DNA of 64,000 bases, from NCBI GenBank assembly GCA_004292955.1, contig RDXX01000029.1:1-64000 (forward strand). Reading direction: 5' to 3'. The notes beneath the pieces are model-generated. The model made no database searches. It worked only from the letters and a program-made list of their open reading frames with translations, and had not been told where the DNA came from. Within the stretch, counting starts at the first letter, position 1. Each line of letters starts with the position of its first letter. Positions 1-9,465 of the stretch are shown piece by piece. Source of the stretch: Oscillatoriales cyanobacterium (GTDB taxonomy: Bacteria > Cyanobacteriota > Cyanobacteriia > Cyanobacteriales > Microcoleaceae). The translations under genes were made by a program, and so were the position numbers.

Positions 1-377
1 AGTAAAGGAAATCAGCAGTGGGTCTGGCTGGCATTGGATGCCCAGACTAGGGAAATTGTTGGTGTACATATTGGAGATCGTAGCGCAGTATCGGCTCAAT
101 CTTTATGGAATTCAATGCCACCAGTTTACCGTCAATGTGCAGTATTTTATACCGATCACGCTTTGTGCTTATGATTCTGTATTGCCCAGCAAACGTCATC
201 GAAGTGTAGATAAAGATAGTGGTTTTACTAGCTATATCGAGCGCTTCAACTGTACTATTCGACAACGAGTATCAAGGGTTGGTAAGAAAGAGCTTAGCCT
301 TCTCTAAAAAATTAGAAAATCATATTGCTGCAATTTGGCGCTTTGTACATCATTACAATGATAATTTACAACTCTAA
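1..377 (+). pseudogene. IS1-family transposase remnant (InsB-like C-terminal part)
   Basis: The window opens inside a transposase. Frame 1 reads through residues including QQWVWLALDAQTREIVGVHI and meets a TGA at 172-174. The homologous reading then continues in frame 2 (LPSKRHRSVDK, IERFNCTIRQRVSR). Near 277-280 an extra G shifts it again, to a frame that ends SKKLENHIAAIWRFVHHYN and stops at 375-377. The order of motifs fits the DDE catalytic part of IS1-family transposases. Two frame breaks inside this part cannot be the normal programmed insA/insB frameshift, so the copy is dead. The 5' part lies outside the window. Confidence 0.8.
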
Positions 378-786
378 ATGTCTACTTTTATTTGAATTCA
401 GTTTTATTCTGTCGATCCTTTCCTTCAGGGCACTACCGGCACGGTGATGCCTTGCAGGGTAAGGCGGCAAAGACGCTGGCTGATGCAATCTTAGATCGTG
501 ACGAGGATTAGATGTTAGATGTCAGTGAATTGACGTGTCGTGACAGTTACTGAGAATTAGCTGAGAATCGGCTGAAAGATACATACCCAAAAATTCAGGA
601 AATTATTAAGTTCATTTCAGGCGTGCTTAAAAAACCATTGCGATGATACTAATAACCCAAGTTGCTAGTAGCATTTTTCGAGTGAGAAGTTGGAATTTTG
701 GGAGCATCTATGTTCCCCAGTCCGCCAGTCGAAAACGAACTGCTAACTGACGTTAATAGTCGATCTTCTGCTGTGGATTTATTTTT
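378..786. other. Non-coding stretch with short decayed coding remnants
   Basis: No intact gene is visible in this 409-base spacer. Two short open stretches look like ends of lost proteins: one ending ...AAKTLADAILDRDED with a stop near 511, and one reading ENRLKDTYPKIQEIIKFISG with a stop at 644-646. Neither has a start or a recognisable family. With the adjacent dead transposase, this suggests an old insertion and deletion site. Confidence 0.4.
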
Positions 787-1524
787 ATGAATGCCAACGA
801 TCTATTCTTGCTATTGCATCCTTTTTTCGCCGTTGCCGTAGTTTTCCCCCTCATCGGCATGGTAGTGAGAATGGCATGGCAAACCCGCCAACGACGGCTA
901 GCTGTGGCAACTGGTGGGAAAAGTCAAATTCCTGGAGTTGTAGGCAAAGAGCACGTAGATTTGGGTCGATGGCTGAGCGGCTCGGTTGTAGTGCTGTCCT
1001 TAATTGGACTGGCACATCCGATCTTCTCAAAAATACTCGAACAACAAGCTTGGATTAAAGAACCATTTCGGGTGGTATTTATCCTGATGATGTTCGTCGC
1101 CACTAGCGGAGCGCTGTTCTTTTTATATCGATCGAGCGAAAAGATTTGGCTGGGCATATTTGCCACATTAACGGGAATGGGCTTAGTAGTGATCGGTTCT
1201 CAACCAGAGATCTATCGACGCGAATCTGAATGGTATGTCTCCCATTATTACTATGGGATCGTTGCTGCGATGTTAATGATTTTTTCATTAGCGATTATTC
1301 AAGATATTTATCGCGATCGCAGCAATCGTTGGCGCAACGTCCATATCATTCTCAACTGCTTGGCACTACTATTATTTATCGGTCAGGGGTTTACTGGCAC
1401 GCGAGATTTGTTGGAAATTCCGCTGAGTTGGCAAAAGCCCTATGTAGAATCGCTATACAAATATGAATGTGACAAACAAACCTGTCTGGTACAACCTCAG
1501 TCTGCACCATCGATCCCAAAATAG
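787..1524 (+). CDS. DUF4079-family integral membrane protein
   Basis: The 245-residue protein has about five hydrophobic segments. Conserved histidines sit at segment ends: LHPFF near residue 11, KEHVDLGRWL near 54, AHPIF near 77, VSHYYYG near 151 and NVHIILN near 184. A final GFTGTRDLLEIPL motif follows. This pattern matches DUF4079, a family common in cyanobacteria and plastids. The spaced membrane histidines resemble cytochrome b561-type haem ligands, but haem binding is an inference. It lies ahead of a secreted protein and a flavin/[2Fe-2S] reductase on the same strand, so a membrane redox role is plausible. The ATG start leaves the first membrane segment intact. Confidence 0.7.
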   Translation: MNANDLFLLLHPFFAVAVVFPLIGMVVRMAWQTRQRRLAVATGGKSQIPGVVGKEHVDLGRWLSGSVVVLSLIGLAHPIFSKILEQQAWIKEPFRVVFILMMFVATSGALFFLYRSSEKIWLGIFATLTGMGLVVIGSQPEIYRRESEWYVSHYYYGIVAAMLMIFSLAIIQDIYRDRSNRWRNVHIILNCLALLLFIGQGFTGTRDLLEIPLSWQKPYVESLYKYECDKQTCLVQPQSAPSIPK

Positions 1525-1583
1525 TCGATCTTTATACTCGACTTCACTTCTAATTTTTACAACCCAATTCTAGGATTTACAAC

Positions 1584-1961
1584 ATGAAAGCTACTTCTTT
1601 TCTGCTGACAACAATCGCTCTGGGTACGATCGCCATCGCCACCGTTCCCTTCCAATCATTCGCTCCTAATTCTCTCCAAGCATCTGCCCAAGAAGTTAAG
1701 ATCGCTCAAACTGAAACTACGCAAGAAAAGATCGACCAAATTACAGCGGTTAAAGGTAAACCAGGTAGTGGAGACTTACTCCGCAAACTATATCCCAAAG
1801 ATCTCAATCCAATTGGCGTGCAACCAGGTGGTGCGGGCATGGTAGTTAATCTTTACAGCAAAAACAATGACACTACACTTTCACTCTGTACTGTTTACGA
1901 TGTGGTTGTGGCAGTCAAAAAAGGCAAAATTGCTAGGTTCAATCCCAGTGAAGTTAAGTAA
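1584..1961 (+). CDS. Secreted or periplasmic hypothetical protein
   Basis: The protein has 125 residues and no family I recognise. Residues 1-35 form a signal peptide: a basic start (MKATS), a hydrophobic core and a likely signal-peptidase site at about ASAQ (33-36). The mature part is small and basic with one cysteine (SLCTVYDVV). Its middle (LNPIGVQPGGAGMVVNLYS) looks like the start of a small beta-rich domain. It starts 59 bases after the DUF4079 gene and is probably cotranscribed with it. Function unknown. Confidence 0.55.
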   Translation: MKATSFLLTTIALGTIAIATVPFQSFAPNSLQASAQEVKIAQTETTQEKIDQITAVKGKPGSGDLLRKLYPKDLNPIGVQPGGAGMVVNLYSKNNDTTLSLCTVYDVVVAVKKGKIARFNPSEVK

Positions 1962-2244
1962 TATCCTCTGCGATCGATTCTAGAATTTAGTATTCTTAGT
2001 CTCTCGATCGAACTGGATGGTGGGCATTATCTTAACCAAAATCATCGGGTTTTCCGACGAGCGGGAGCTGTTGCCCACTATCTATATTTTAGCAAAATTT
2101 ACTGCCATGAAAACTTGGATAAACCTGCTCTGAAGATCGTTGATGCCAACAAGTAATATCTATAACCAAAATAGAATTCAGTCAAATATTTGCCCATTAA
2201 TTTGATTCTATTGGAAAGAAGCTATACCAACGAGGAATTAGAAA

Positions 2245-3612
2245 ATGCTAGAAAATATACAAAAAATTTCCAATCCCATTATTAGATCGATCGCTGCTGG
2301 TATCTTTCTAGGCAGTTTAGTCACAATTCCTGCTGGACTTGCCTTAGAATTACTCAAATCTCCAAAGCAGACAACTCCCGAATCTGCAAGTAAGCTAGTT
2401 GTCTACACCTCGTTAGCGAGTTCTGTTATCGGTGCGGCGATCGGTTTGAGTTCGGGTAAGCGTAATAAAGATAATGAAGTTGAGTCTAACGATTTAGGCG
2501 ATCGAGAATCATTAAATTCGGGATGGCATGATTGGCGAAAATTTATCGTCATGCGGAAAGTAAGCGAAAGCGATAATATTACATCTTTCTATTTACATCC
2601 TGAAGATAACGAGCCGATTCCGGCTTTTATGCCGGGACAATTTCTGACGATAAAACTCGATTTGCCAGAGCGAGCCGAGCCAGTAATCCGCACTTATTCT
2701 CTATCCGATTATCATCAATCTCCACTTTATTATCGCCTGTCGATTAAGCGAGAAATTGCACCAGTCGGTACCGATCTACCTCCAGGAATTGCTTCTAATT
2801 TTATGCACGATCGCATCCAAGAAGATTCGATAATTTGGGTAAAACCTCCGGCTGGCAAATTCGTACTCAATCTTCACCATCCCCAACCTGCGATCTTAAT
2901 TAGTAATGGTGTGGGAATTACGCCGATGATTAGTATGGCAAAAGCGGCGATGCAACTAAATCCATTGCGACACATTTGGTTTTTACATGGTGCTAGAGAT
3001 AGCCAAAATCATGCTTTTCGCGATGAAATTAATGCCCTCGCTGCCAGTCATTCTAATTTACATATTATCTACTGCTATAGCCAACCGATGGCAACAGATA
3101 TCGGACATTATCACCAGCGTGGATATGTCGATGCTGCTCTGATTCAAAATATAGTGGCACCAGAAATGCAGCAATTGTGTGGTTCCACTGAAGCAGATTA
3201 CTTTCTGTGTGGCTCGGCATCATTTATGGATGCGATTAGAAATGGATTGAGAACGTGGGGGGTAGCAGACGAGCGAGTAATGTTTGAATCCTTTGCCAAG
3301 GCAATGCCAAAACCAGCAAAAGCGGGTGAATCTGTAACCACAGCAACTAGCAATACTAAAGAAATTGTCTTCAGTAAATCTGGTCGAACTCATACTTGGA
3401 ATCCTGCCGATGGGACGATTTTAGAGTTTGCCGAAGCAAATGGTCTGCGACCTGAATATAGCTGTCGTGCAGGGATTTGCGGTACCTGTACGTGCAAGAT
3501 TGCTGAAGGAGAAGTGGAGTATCAAGAACAACCAAGTGCGACTGTAGAGCGAGGTTCGGTACTCATCTGTATTTCTCATCCCAAAACGGCAAGGGTAGTT
3601 CTCGATCTGTAG
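2245..3612 (+). CDS. Membrane-anchored ferredoxin-NAD(P)H reductase-type flavoprotein with C-terminal [2Fe-2S] ferredoxin domain
   Basis: The 455 residues divide into four parts. An N-terminal hydrophobic region (about 10-70) probably forms two membrane segments. An FAD-binding barrel (about 95-205) carries the RTYSLSDY motif typical of ferredoxin reductase folds. An NAD(P)-binding domain (about 210-345) has ISNGVGITPMISM and a YFLCGSASFM motif. A plant-type ferredoxin domain follows (about 365-455) with ligands in CRAGICGTCTC and LICIS. The reductase-then-ferredoxin order matches the Hmp/Hcr/vanillate-demethylase reductase group. It should pass electrons from NAD(P)H through FAD to the iron-sulfur centre and on to an unknown acceptor. 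The msrB gene begins 9 bases after the stop, suggesting cotranscription and perhaps a link to methionine-sulfoxide repair; that link is inference. Confidence 0.8.
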   Translation: MLENIQKISNPIIRSIAAGIFLGSLVTIPAGLALELLKSPKQTTPESASKLVVYTSLASSVIGAAIGLSSGKRNKDNEVESNDLGDRESLNSGWHDWRKFIVMRKVSESDNITSFYLHPEDNEPIPAFMPGQFLTIKLDLPERAEPVIRTYSLSDYHQSPLYYRLSIKREIAPVGTDLPPGIASNFMHDRIQEDSIIWVKPPAGKFVLNLHHPQPAILISNGVGITPMISMAKAAMQLNPLRHIWFLHGARDSQNHAFRDEINALAASHSNLHIIYCYSQPMATDIGHYHQRGYVDAALIQNIVAPEMQQLCGSTEADYFLCGSASFMDAIRNGLRTWGVADERVMFESFAKAMPKPAKAGESVTTATSNTKEIVFSKSGRTHTWNPADGTILEFAEANGLRPEYSCRAGICGTCTCKIAEGEVEYQEQPSATVERGSVLICISHPKTARVVLDL

Positions 3613-3621
3613 ATTAATCCT

Positions 3622-4125
3622 ATGAAAAAACGTTATTTTTTATCTGCTGGAATTGCGACGATCGGTTCGATTTGGTTGTCGGATTATTTACCGAACAAAG
3701 TTCAAGGAAAAACCATAAAAATAGCTGAAAATCATCAGTTTGCAATTATGAAAACAGAGCAAGAATGGCGGAAAATTTTGACACCAGCTCAATTTGAAGT
3801 GTTGCGTCAGCATGGCACCGAACGTGCGGGTAGTAGCCCCCTGGATTTGGAGCATGGTAACGGCACTTTTGCCTGTGCTGGCTGCAATTTGCCACTATTT
3901 ACCTCTACTACTAAATATAACAGTGGTACGGGTTGGCCGAGCTTTTATGCCCCGATCGAGGGTGCTATTGGAACGACGATCGATCGAGCTTTTGCAATGA
4001 CTCGAACTGAGGTACATTGTCGTCGCTGTGGCGGACATTTGGGGCATGTCTTTGCAGATGGCCCCAAACCGACGGGTAAACGCTATTGCATGAATGGGGT
4101 GGCAATGAAATTTATTGCAGCTTGA
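3622..4125 (+). CDS. msrB: Peptide-methionine (R)-S-oxide reductase MsrB with N-terminal membrane anchor or signal
   Basis: MsrB reduces the R-epimer of methionine sulfoxide in proteins. The 167-residue protein shows the family landmarks: zinc-binding CAGC and CRRCGGHLGHVF, GTGWPSFY, and the catalytic cysteine in KRYCMNG near the C-terminus. The first about 30 residues (MKKRYFLSAGIATIGSIWLS) precede the normal MsrB start and form a signal peptide or anchor, so the enzyme probably acts in the periplasm or lumen. There is no true twin-arginine pair. An internal ATG in HQFAIMKTEQEW could give a cytosolic form. The gene follows the flavin/[2Fe-2S] reductase by 9 bases. Confidence 0.9.
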   Translation: MKKRYFLSAGIATIGSIWLSDYLPNKVQGKTIKIAENHQFAIMKTEQEWRKILTPAQFEVLRQHGTERAGSSPLDLEHGNGTFACAGCNLPLFTSTTKYNSGTGWPSFYAPIEGAIGTTIDRAFAMTRTEVHCRRCGGHLGHVFADGPKPTGKRYCMNGVAMKFIAA

Positions 4126-4248
4126 CCAGCTTTTACGCAGTGGGCAGCGGAAGGTGCAGAGACAAATTTGCAGTAAGCTTTGCCCGAATCATACTACTGA
4201 GTGTATCAGTCCGATTTGCTGTCAAACTATCAATTCACAATAAAAATC

Positions 4249-5055
4249 ATGAAACTGAATGAAAAAGTTGCTTTAGTCACTGGTAGTAGTGGCGGTATCG
4301 GTCAAGGTATTGCAATTCGATTGGCACAGGAAGGCGCGAAAGTTGTTGTCAATTATCGTTCCAATCCTGAAGGCGCGGAACAAACGCTGAAGGCAATTAA
4401 TGAGATCGGCGGTAATTGCTTGATGGCTGATGGATTTTGCGATCGAGATCGGGGTTATAGTATCGGTGCAGATTTGGGAATGGTTGATGATGTACGGCGT
4501 TTAGTTGCTGAAAGTATCGAACATTTTGGCACGATCGATATTTTGGTTAATAATGCTGGGATTGAAAAACATTCTGACTTTTGGGATATAACAGAGCAAG
4601 ATTTTGATGCGGTTATGAATATCAATTTCAAAGGAGTTTTCTTTGCTACACAGTTTTTCGTCAAACATCAAATCGATACGGGCAAAAATCGCGCCAGTAT
4701 TATTAATATTAGTTCCGTTCATGAAGAATTACCATTTCCACACTTCACTACTTACTGTGCTAGTAAAGGTGCCGTGAAAATGATGATGCGAAATCTGGCG
4801 GTAGAGCTGGGAAGATTGGGTATTACTATCAATAATGTGGCTCCAGGTGCGATCGAAACGCCAATCAATCAACAGCTACTAAATAACCCCGCTCAATTGC
4901 AACCTTTGCTTAAAAATATTCCATTAGGTCGATTTGGAAAACCAGATGATATTGCGGCGGTAGTTGCTTTTCTAGCTTCAGATGACGCTCGGTATATCAC
5001 TGGTTCGACAGTAGTCGTTGATGGTGGTTTGTTGTGGAACTATCAAGAACAATAG
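4249..5055 (+). CDS. Short-chain dehydrogenase/reductase (glucose 1-dehydrogenase-like)
   Basis: This NAD(P)-dependent oxidoreductase has the glycine-rich TGSSGGIGQG motif near its start, the LVNNAGIEKH motif, the catalytic serine and YCASK motif, and a C-terminal VDGGLLWNYQEQ. The ATG at 4249 (MKLNEKVALVTG) fits the family start; an upstream in-frame GTG at 4201 would add 16 non-homologous residues. Between GGNCLM and LGMVDDV there is a stretch of roughly 12-15 residues (around DGFCDRDRGYSIG) that SDR relatives I know do not have. It lies away from the catalytic motifs. The next gene, a GMC oxidoreductase, is a usual partner but is truncated here. Confidence 0.85.
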   Translation: MKLNEKVALVTGSSGGIGQGIAIRLAQEGAKVVVNYRSNPEGAEQTLKAINEIGGNCLMADGFCDRDRGYSIGADLGMVDDVRRLVAESIEHFGTIDILVNNAGIEKHSDFWDITEQDFDAVMNINFKGVFFATQFFVKHQIDTGKNRASIINISSVHEELPFPHFTTYCASKGAVKMMMRNLAVELGRLGITINNVAPGAIETPINQQLLNNPAQLQPLLKNIPLGRFGKPDDIAAVVAFLASDDARYITGSTVVVDGGLLWNYQEQ

Positions 5056-5057
5056 AG

Positions 5058-5315
5058 ATGAAAACCATGCTTAACCAACATTACGATGTTATCATTATCG
5101 GCACTGGTGCAGGCGGTGGAACGCTGGCACATCATCTGGCTCCTAGCGGTAAAAAGATCTTAATTCTCGAACGCGGCACATTCTTACCTAGGGAAAAGGA
5201 AAACTGGAGTGCCTTGGAAGTCTACCAGCGAGAACGCTATCATACCCAAGAACAGTGGTTTGACAAATCCGATCGAGCCTTTCGTCCAGCAACGAACTAT
5301 TGCGGGCGTTGCTGA
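5058..5315 (+). pseudogene. GMC-family oxidoreductase, N-terminal fragment
   Basis: Only 85 residues remain of a protein family that is normally about 500 or more long. The fragment has the FAD-binding VIIIGTGAGGGTLAHHLA motif and ILERGTFLPRE, then stops just after RPATNYCGRC. The ATG at 5058 follows the SDR stop by 2 bases, so the pair was an operon. Nothing downstream resumes the GMC reading frame. The gene was therefore cut by a deletion, and a toxin-antitoxin pair now follows within 200 bases. Confidence 0.8.
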
Positions 5316-5501
5316 TTTACGGTATGAAAGGCTAAATATGCCAGTCATAGAAACCAGTATCGACAAAGCTTGGGGATTTTTAACTTATTTTTTTCATACC
5401 CTGGATGAGGTGAAAATTGAAGTGCGATCGCCGATATGGATTTTCCTCAAAGATATAATGATGGTTGGATCGCACTTTCTTACCCACCACCCAAAAAAAC
5501 C

Positions 5502-5777
5502 GTGACCAAAACAGAAATCTTAGCAGCACTCAAAAATCTGACAGCAGAAGAACGCCTAGAAATCATCGAAACAGCTTCGCGGATGATGCGCGACGACATA
5601 GAACAAAAAGCCCAGCGCAAAGCCGAGAAAAAGCGCCAACTCAGAGCCGCAGCAGAAGCAGCAGTCAAGGATTATATGCCGGGAGGTGCTTTACATGATT
5701 TGTGGTCGCCAGACAGCGAACCATATTTTGAATCCGAGGAAGAATACCTGAACGCTGGGATAAAAACTAATGCGTAG
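5502..5777 (+). CDS. Probable antitoxin of a MazF/PemK pair
   Basis: The 91-residue protein is highly charged and mostly helical: an N-terminal LAALKNLTAEERLEIIETAS segment, a basic central helix (QKAQRKAEKKRQLRAAA) and an acidic tail. I chose the GTG at 5502 (VTKTEILAALK). An upstream ATG at 5436 would add 22 residues (MDFPQRYNDGWIALSYP...) that look unrelated. Its stop overlaps the toxin start by 8 bases, the classic order for type II pairs. The assignment rests on position and size; the DNA-binding fold is not clear from sequence. Confidence 0.65.
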   Translation: MTKTEILAALKNLTAEERLEIIETASRMMRDDIEQKAQRKAEKKRQLRAAAEAAVKDYMPGGALHDLWSPDSEPYFESEEEYLNAGIKTNA

Positions 5778-6111
5778 AGGCGAAATCTGGCTGGTTACAC
5801 TTGAACCTACTGTTGGTGCAGAAATCGGCAAAACCCGTCCCGCAGTTATTGTCAGCGATGAGACGGTGGGAATTTTGCTGCTTGAAGTGATTGTCCCCAT
5901 CACTGACTGGAAAGAACGATATACAGAGAGAAATTGGATGGTTCGACTAGAACCAAGTAGCGAAAATGGCTTGGCTAAACTCTCAGCCGCCGACACTTTT
6001 CAAGTCCGTTCCGTTTCCCAACAAAGATTTGTCCGACAACTCGGAAGCCTTTCGGAAACAATTATGGAAGAAATTGCAGATACACTGACAATTGTGCTGG
6101 ATCTGGATTGA
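5770..6111 (+). CDS. MazF/PemK-family mRNA endonuclease toxin
   Basis: The 113-residue protein begins MRRGEIWLVTLEPTVGAEIGKTRPAVIVSD, the hallmark of the PemK/MazF fold (RGE-W start, G-E-K-RPA-IVS). The next strand (VIVPITDWK) and a hydrophobic C-terminal helix complete the domain. Members cleave mRNA at short sequences and are held inactive by the partner antitoxin. It overlaps the upstream antitoxin gene by 8 bases, so the two are translationally coupled. Confidence 0.85.
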   Translation: MRRGEIWLVTLEPTVGAEIGKTRPAVIVSDETVGILLLEVIVPITDWKERYTERNWMVRLEPSSENGLAKLSAADTFQVRSVSQQRFVRQLGSLSETIMEEIADTLTIVLDLD

Positions 6112-6176
6112 ATAACTAGCCAACAGCGTACAAATAGTGTTATTTATAAATAGATTGTATGGCGCGATGGCCTTAA

Positions 6177-9100
6177 ATGATTCCTATACAACTTACACTC
6201 AAAAATTTTCTCAGCTATCGCGAAGCTGCTTTAGACTTTCGCGGACTTCACACTGCTTGCATTTGCGGGCCTAACGGTGCTGGTAAATCTTCTCTCCTAG
6301 AGGCGATCGCCTGGTCGCTTTGGGGCAGTTGTCGCAGCGATACAGAAGACGATATCATCCATATCGGCGAAATTGATGTCCGAGTTGATTTCACTTTCTC
6401 TACGGGCGGCCAAATCTACCGGGTGATTCGCAACCGCCGGCGCGGACAATCGGGAAGTTTGGAATTTCAAGTTAGCTTGAATTGCGCCGAAACTCAGGAT
6501 GGACTCAGTTTTCGCACTCTCACTGACAAGGGGCTGAGAAATACTCAGCAGAAAATTCTCGAACATATCAAGCTAGATTACGATACTTTTATTAACTCGG
6601 CTTATTTGCGGCAGGGGCGTGCTGATGAGTTTATGCTCAAAAAGCCGATCGAGCGCAAGCAAGTTTTAGCCAACCTCCTCAAACTCGATCGATACGACAC
6701 TTTATCCGAACAAGCCAAGGAAAAAGCCAGAGATTTTAAAGCCAAAGTCGAAGTCCTAAAACACGGCTTGCAGACAACCCAAGAGCAACTGCAACAAAAA
6801 GAAGCGATCGCATCCGAACAAATTCAATTGCAGCAAGCAACCGATTTGCTCTCTTCGCAGCAGCAAGCCGACACAGCACATTTGCAGCAACTGCAACTCC
6901 AGCACCACAACCGCCAAACTTGGCAAAAACTCCTCGCCGGCCACCAGCAACAACACTATAATATCTCTCAAGAATGCCGTCGCTTGCAGCAAGAACTCGC
7001 AGCCGCCAAGCGGCAGCAACACGAGCTGCAAGCCCTGCTCGCCCAAGAAAATGAGATAACAGCAGGAATTGCCTATTTTCAGAGTTTACAATCCACAGAA
7101 GAGACGCAGGCTGGAAAATTCAAAGCTCACCAACAAGCACAAAATCAGCGCCAAAACTTGCAAGAACAGCAACGGCAAGAATTGAGCCTTTTGCAAAACA
7201 AAATTCAGCAGTTGCAAGCTCAATTAGATGTCTTAGAACAAGATGAAAAAGATGTTCTAGATGTTCTCAAGCAGCAGCCGGAGGTTGACAAAGGACTCGC
7301 ACAGTTGCAAGCAGCCCGATCGCGCCTTAACGAACTAGAACAACTGCAACTGCAAGTTTCGCCGCTACTCCAACAGCAGCAGCAGGCGCAAACTAAGCTC
7401 GATCGCGCCCATGCCGGTTTAACCGCCCGCTTAGCCGAAATCAACCGACAGGTGCAAGTTCAGCAACAGCAGCGACAGCCGAAATTGCAGCAGGAAATCT
7501 CGGCCATCGCCCATCAAATTGTCCAGTTGGAAAACAAGCGAGTTTATCAGGAACGAGTCCGCGAAAAAGGCCAAGAAAGGCACAGCTTTCTAGAAAATCT
7601 GCAAGCTAAAAGCCGCGACTATCAAACCCGACTCGCGGAAATTGACCAAAAACTCCAACTGTTGCGGAAAAATGAAGCAGAAACTAGCGCGGGGGAAGGT
7701 AAAGCTGCCCAGTTTGGGGAAACTCAGGAAGCGAATTCGCCTTTAATTGTGCGCGATTCGGGTTTTGGCGCCTGTCCTTTGTGCGATCGACCTTTAGACG
7801 AACACTACTGGAATTTGGTAGTCACCAAGCACCACTCCCAACAGCAAGAAATCTGGAATCAACTGTGGGTTGTCCGCGAACAGTTGGCAGTTTCCGAGCG
7901 CGAAATTCAAGTCCTCAGACACGAATACCGCGAACTAGAACAGGAATTAGCGCCTTACCAAGAATTGCGGGAACGCCGCAGCCATTTGCAAGCTCAATTG
8001 GATGGCCTGGGCCAAGATGAAACTCGACTGCAAAGTATGCGTCAAGATGCTGCCCAAATCGAGCGGTTGTTGCGTACTGGCGAGTATGGATCTGATGATT
8101 TGAGGGAACTTCAGCAAATTGAACAGCAACTGCAACAGCTCAATTATAGCGATCGCAGCCACTCCCTCGCCCGCAGCGATGAAAAGCGTTTGCGCTGGGC
8201 GGAAATTAAGCAAGCTCAAATCAAAGACGCTCAGCAGAAACTTAATAAAATTAACAGCCGCCGCCCGGATTTGCAAACTCAATTAGCCGCCGTACAGCAA
8301 CAGTTTGAACAGCAAAAAAATAGCTCGGAAATTCAGCAGCAAATTCTGTCTTTAAATAGATATATCGCGGAAGTTGGCTATAACTTGGAACAGCACGAAC
8401 ACGTCCGTAGCGAAATGCGTAAAACGCAGTTTTGGATCGCCCGTGCTGAAAAATTGCGATCGGCAACTCAGCAATTCCCGCAAGTGCAGCAGCGGGTTAA
8501 TGAAATCGCCAGTTCGATCGCCGTGCGCGATCGCGATTTGCAAGCTGTCACCGCTCAAAGTTCAGCGATGAACCAGCAGTTGCAAGAACATCCCGATCCG
8601 ACTGCTCAAATAAGTGCGATCGAACAACAAATGGGCCGCCGCCGCCAGCAGCTAGACCAACATTTGGGAAGTCTCGGACGCCTCCAACAACAGCAGCAAA
8701 ATCTAGAAGATTTGCAAGTTCAGTTAGTCGCTCAAAAAGAGCAAATGCAGGTTGCTAAACGCCAATACAAAGTTTATCAAGAGTTGGGTCAAGCCTTTGG
8801 CAAGAACGGGATTCAAGCTTTGATGATTGAAAATGTTTTGCCTCAACTGGAAGCTGAAACCAATCAGATATTGTCGAGATTGAGCGCGAATCAGTTGCAC
8901 GTACAATTTATTACTCAGCGGGCGGCTGCTTCTAAAAAAGCAACTAAATTGATTGACACTTTAGACATTCTCATTGCTGATGCTCGCGGTACTCGTCCCT
9001 ATGAAACTTACTCGGGTGGCGAAGCTTTTCGGATTAATTTTGCGATTCGGCTGGCGCTGGCGAGATTGCTGTCTCAGCGGGCGGGTACGGCTTTGCAAAT

Positions 9101-9296
9101 GTTGATTATTGATGAGGGGTTTGGGACTCAGGATGCGGAAGGGTGCGATCGCCTAATTGCTGCCATTAATGCGATCGCCTCTGACTTCGCCTGCATCCTC
9201 ACCGTTACCCATATGCCGCACCTCAAAGAAGCTTTTCAAGCCAGGATAGAAGTCACCAAAACTGCTCAGGGTTCTAGCCTTGCCTTGTCAATCTAG
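6177..9296 (+). CDS. sbcC: SbcC/Rad50-type exonuclease subunit
   Basis: SbcC forms the ATPase and coiled-coil part of the SbcCD nuclease, which opens hairpins and trims double-strand ends. The 1039 residues show Walker A at 31-39 (GPNGAGKSS), a Q-loop region (LRQGRADEFMLKKP), and very long glutamine-rich coiled coils. These are interrupted by a zinc hook CPLC at about 533-536. The second ATPase half carries the signature YSGGEAFRINFAIRLALARL near 945 and Walker B MLIIDEGFG near 975. SbcD is not in the window. The length and domain order are normal for the family. Given the palindrome load of this DNA, hairpin processing may matter here. Confidence 0.9.
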   Translation: MIPIQLTLKNFLSYREAALDFRGLHTACICGPNGAGKSSLLEAIAWSLWGSCRSDTEDDIIHIGEIDVRVDFTFSTGGQIYRVIRNRRRGQSGSLEFQVSLNCAETQDGLSFRTLTDKGLRNTQQKILEHIKLDYDTFINSAYLRQGRADEFMLKKPIERKQVLANLLKLDRYDTLSEQAKEKARDFKAKVEVLKHGLQTTQEQLQQKEAIASEQIQLQQATDLLSSQQQADTAHLQQLQLQHHNRQTWQKLLAGHQQQHYNISQECRRLQQELAAAKRQQHELQALLAQENEITAGIAYFQSLQSTEETQAGKFKAHQQAQNQRQNLQEQQRQELSLLQNKIQQLQAQLDVLEQDEKDVLDVLKQQPEVDKGLAQLQAARSRLNELEQLQLQVSPLLQQQQQAQTKLDRAHAGLTARLAEINRQVQVQQQQRQPKLQQEISAIAHQIVQLENKRVYQERVREKGQERHSFLENLQAKSRDYQTRLAEIDQKLQLLRKNEAETSAGEGKAAQFGETQEANSPLIVRDSGFGACPLCDRPLDEHYWNLVVTKHHSQQQEIWNQLWVVREQLAVSEREIQVLRHEYRELEQELAPYQELRERRSHLQAQLDGLGQDETRLQSMRQDAAQIERLLRTGEYGSDDLRELQQIEQQLQQLNYSDRSHSLARSDEKRLRWAEIKQAQIKDAQQKLNKINSRRPDLQTQLAAVQQQFEQQKNSSEIQQQILSLNRYIAEVGYNLEQHEHVRSEMRKTQFWIARAEKLRSATQQFPQVQQRVNEIASSIAVRDRDLQAVTAQSSAMNQQLQEHPDPTAQISAIEQQMGRRRQQLDQHLGSLGRLQQQQQNLEDLQVQLVAQKEQMQVAKRQYKVYQELGQAFGKNGIQALMIENVLPQLEAETNQILSRLSANQLHVQFITQRAAASKKATKLIDTLDILIADARGTRPYETYSGGEAFRINFAIRLALARLLSQRAGTALQMLIIDEGFGTQDAEGCDRLIAAINAIASDFACILTVTHMPHLKEAFQARIEVTKTAQGSSLALSI

Positions 9297-9465
9297 ATTG
9301 ATTATTCGATTTTCGATTTTCGATTTTTGATTGGCGATCGCAGATAATACCAGTTTCAAAAAAGAATGCAACTGCTGTAGATCTGCTCCCCACCCTGAGA
9401 ATATAAGTCATCGGCGAGAGAAAATCTTAAATCAGAACTCGAAAATGAGATAGCCGTTGAAATTG

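Noticed and set aside
5209-5505. 98-codon open frame between the GMC fragment and the antitoxin
   Set aside because: It overlaps the GMC reading frame and the antitoxin start and has no recognisable motif; best seen as debris of the deletion.
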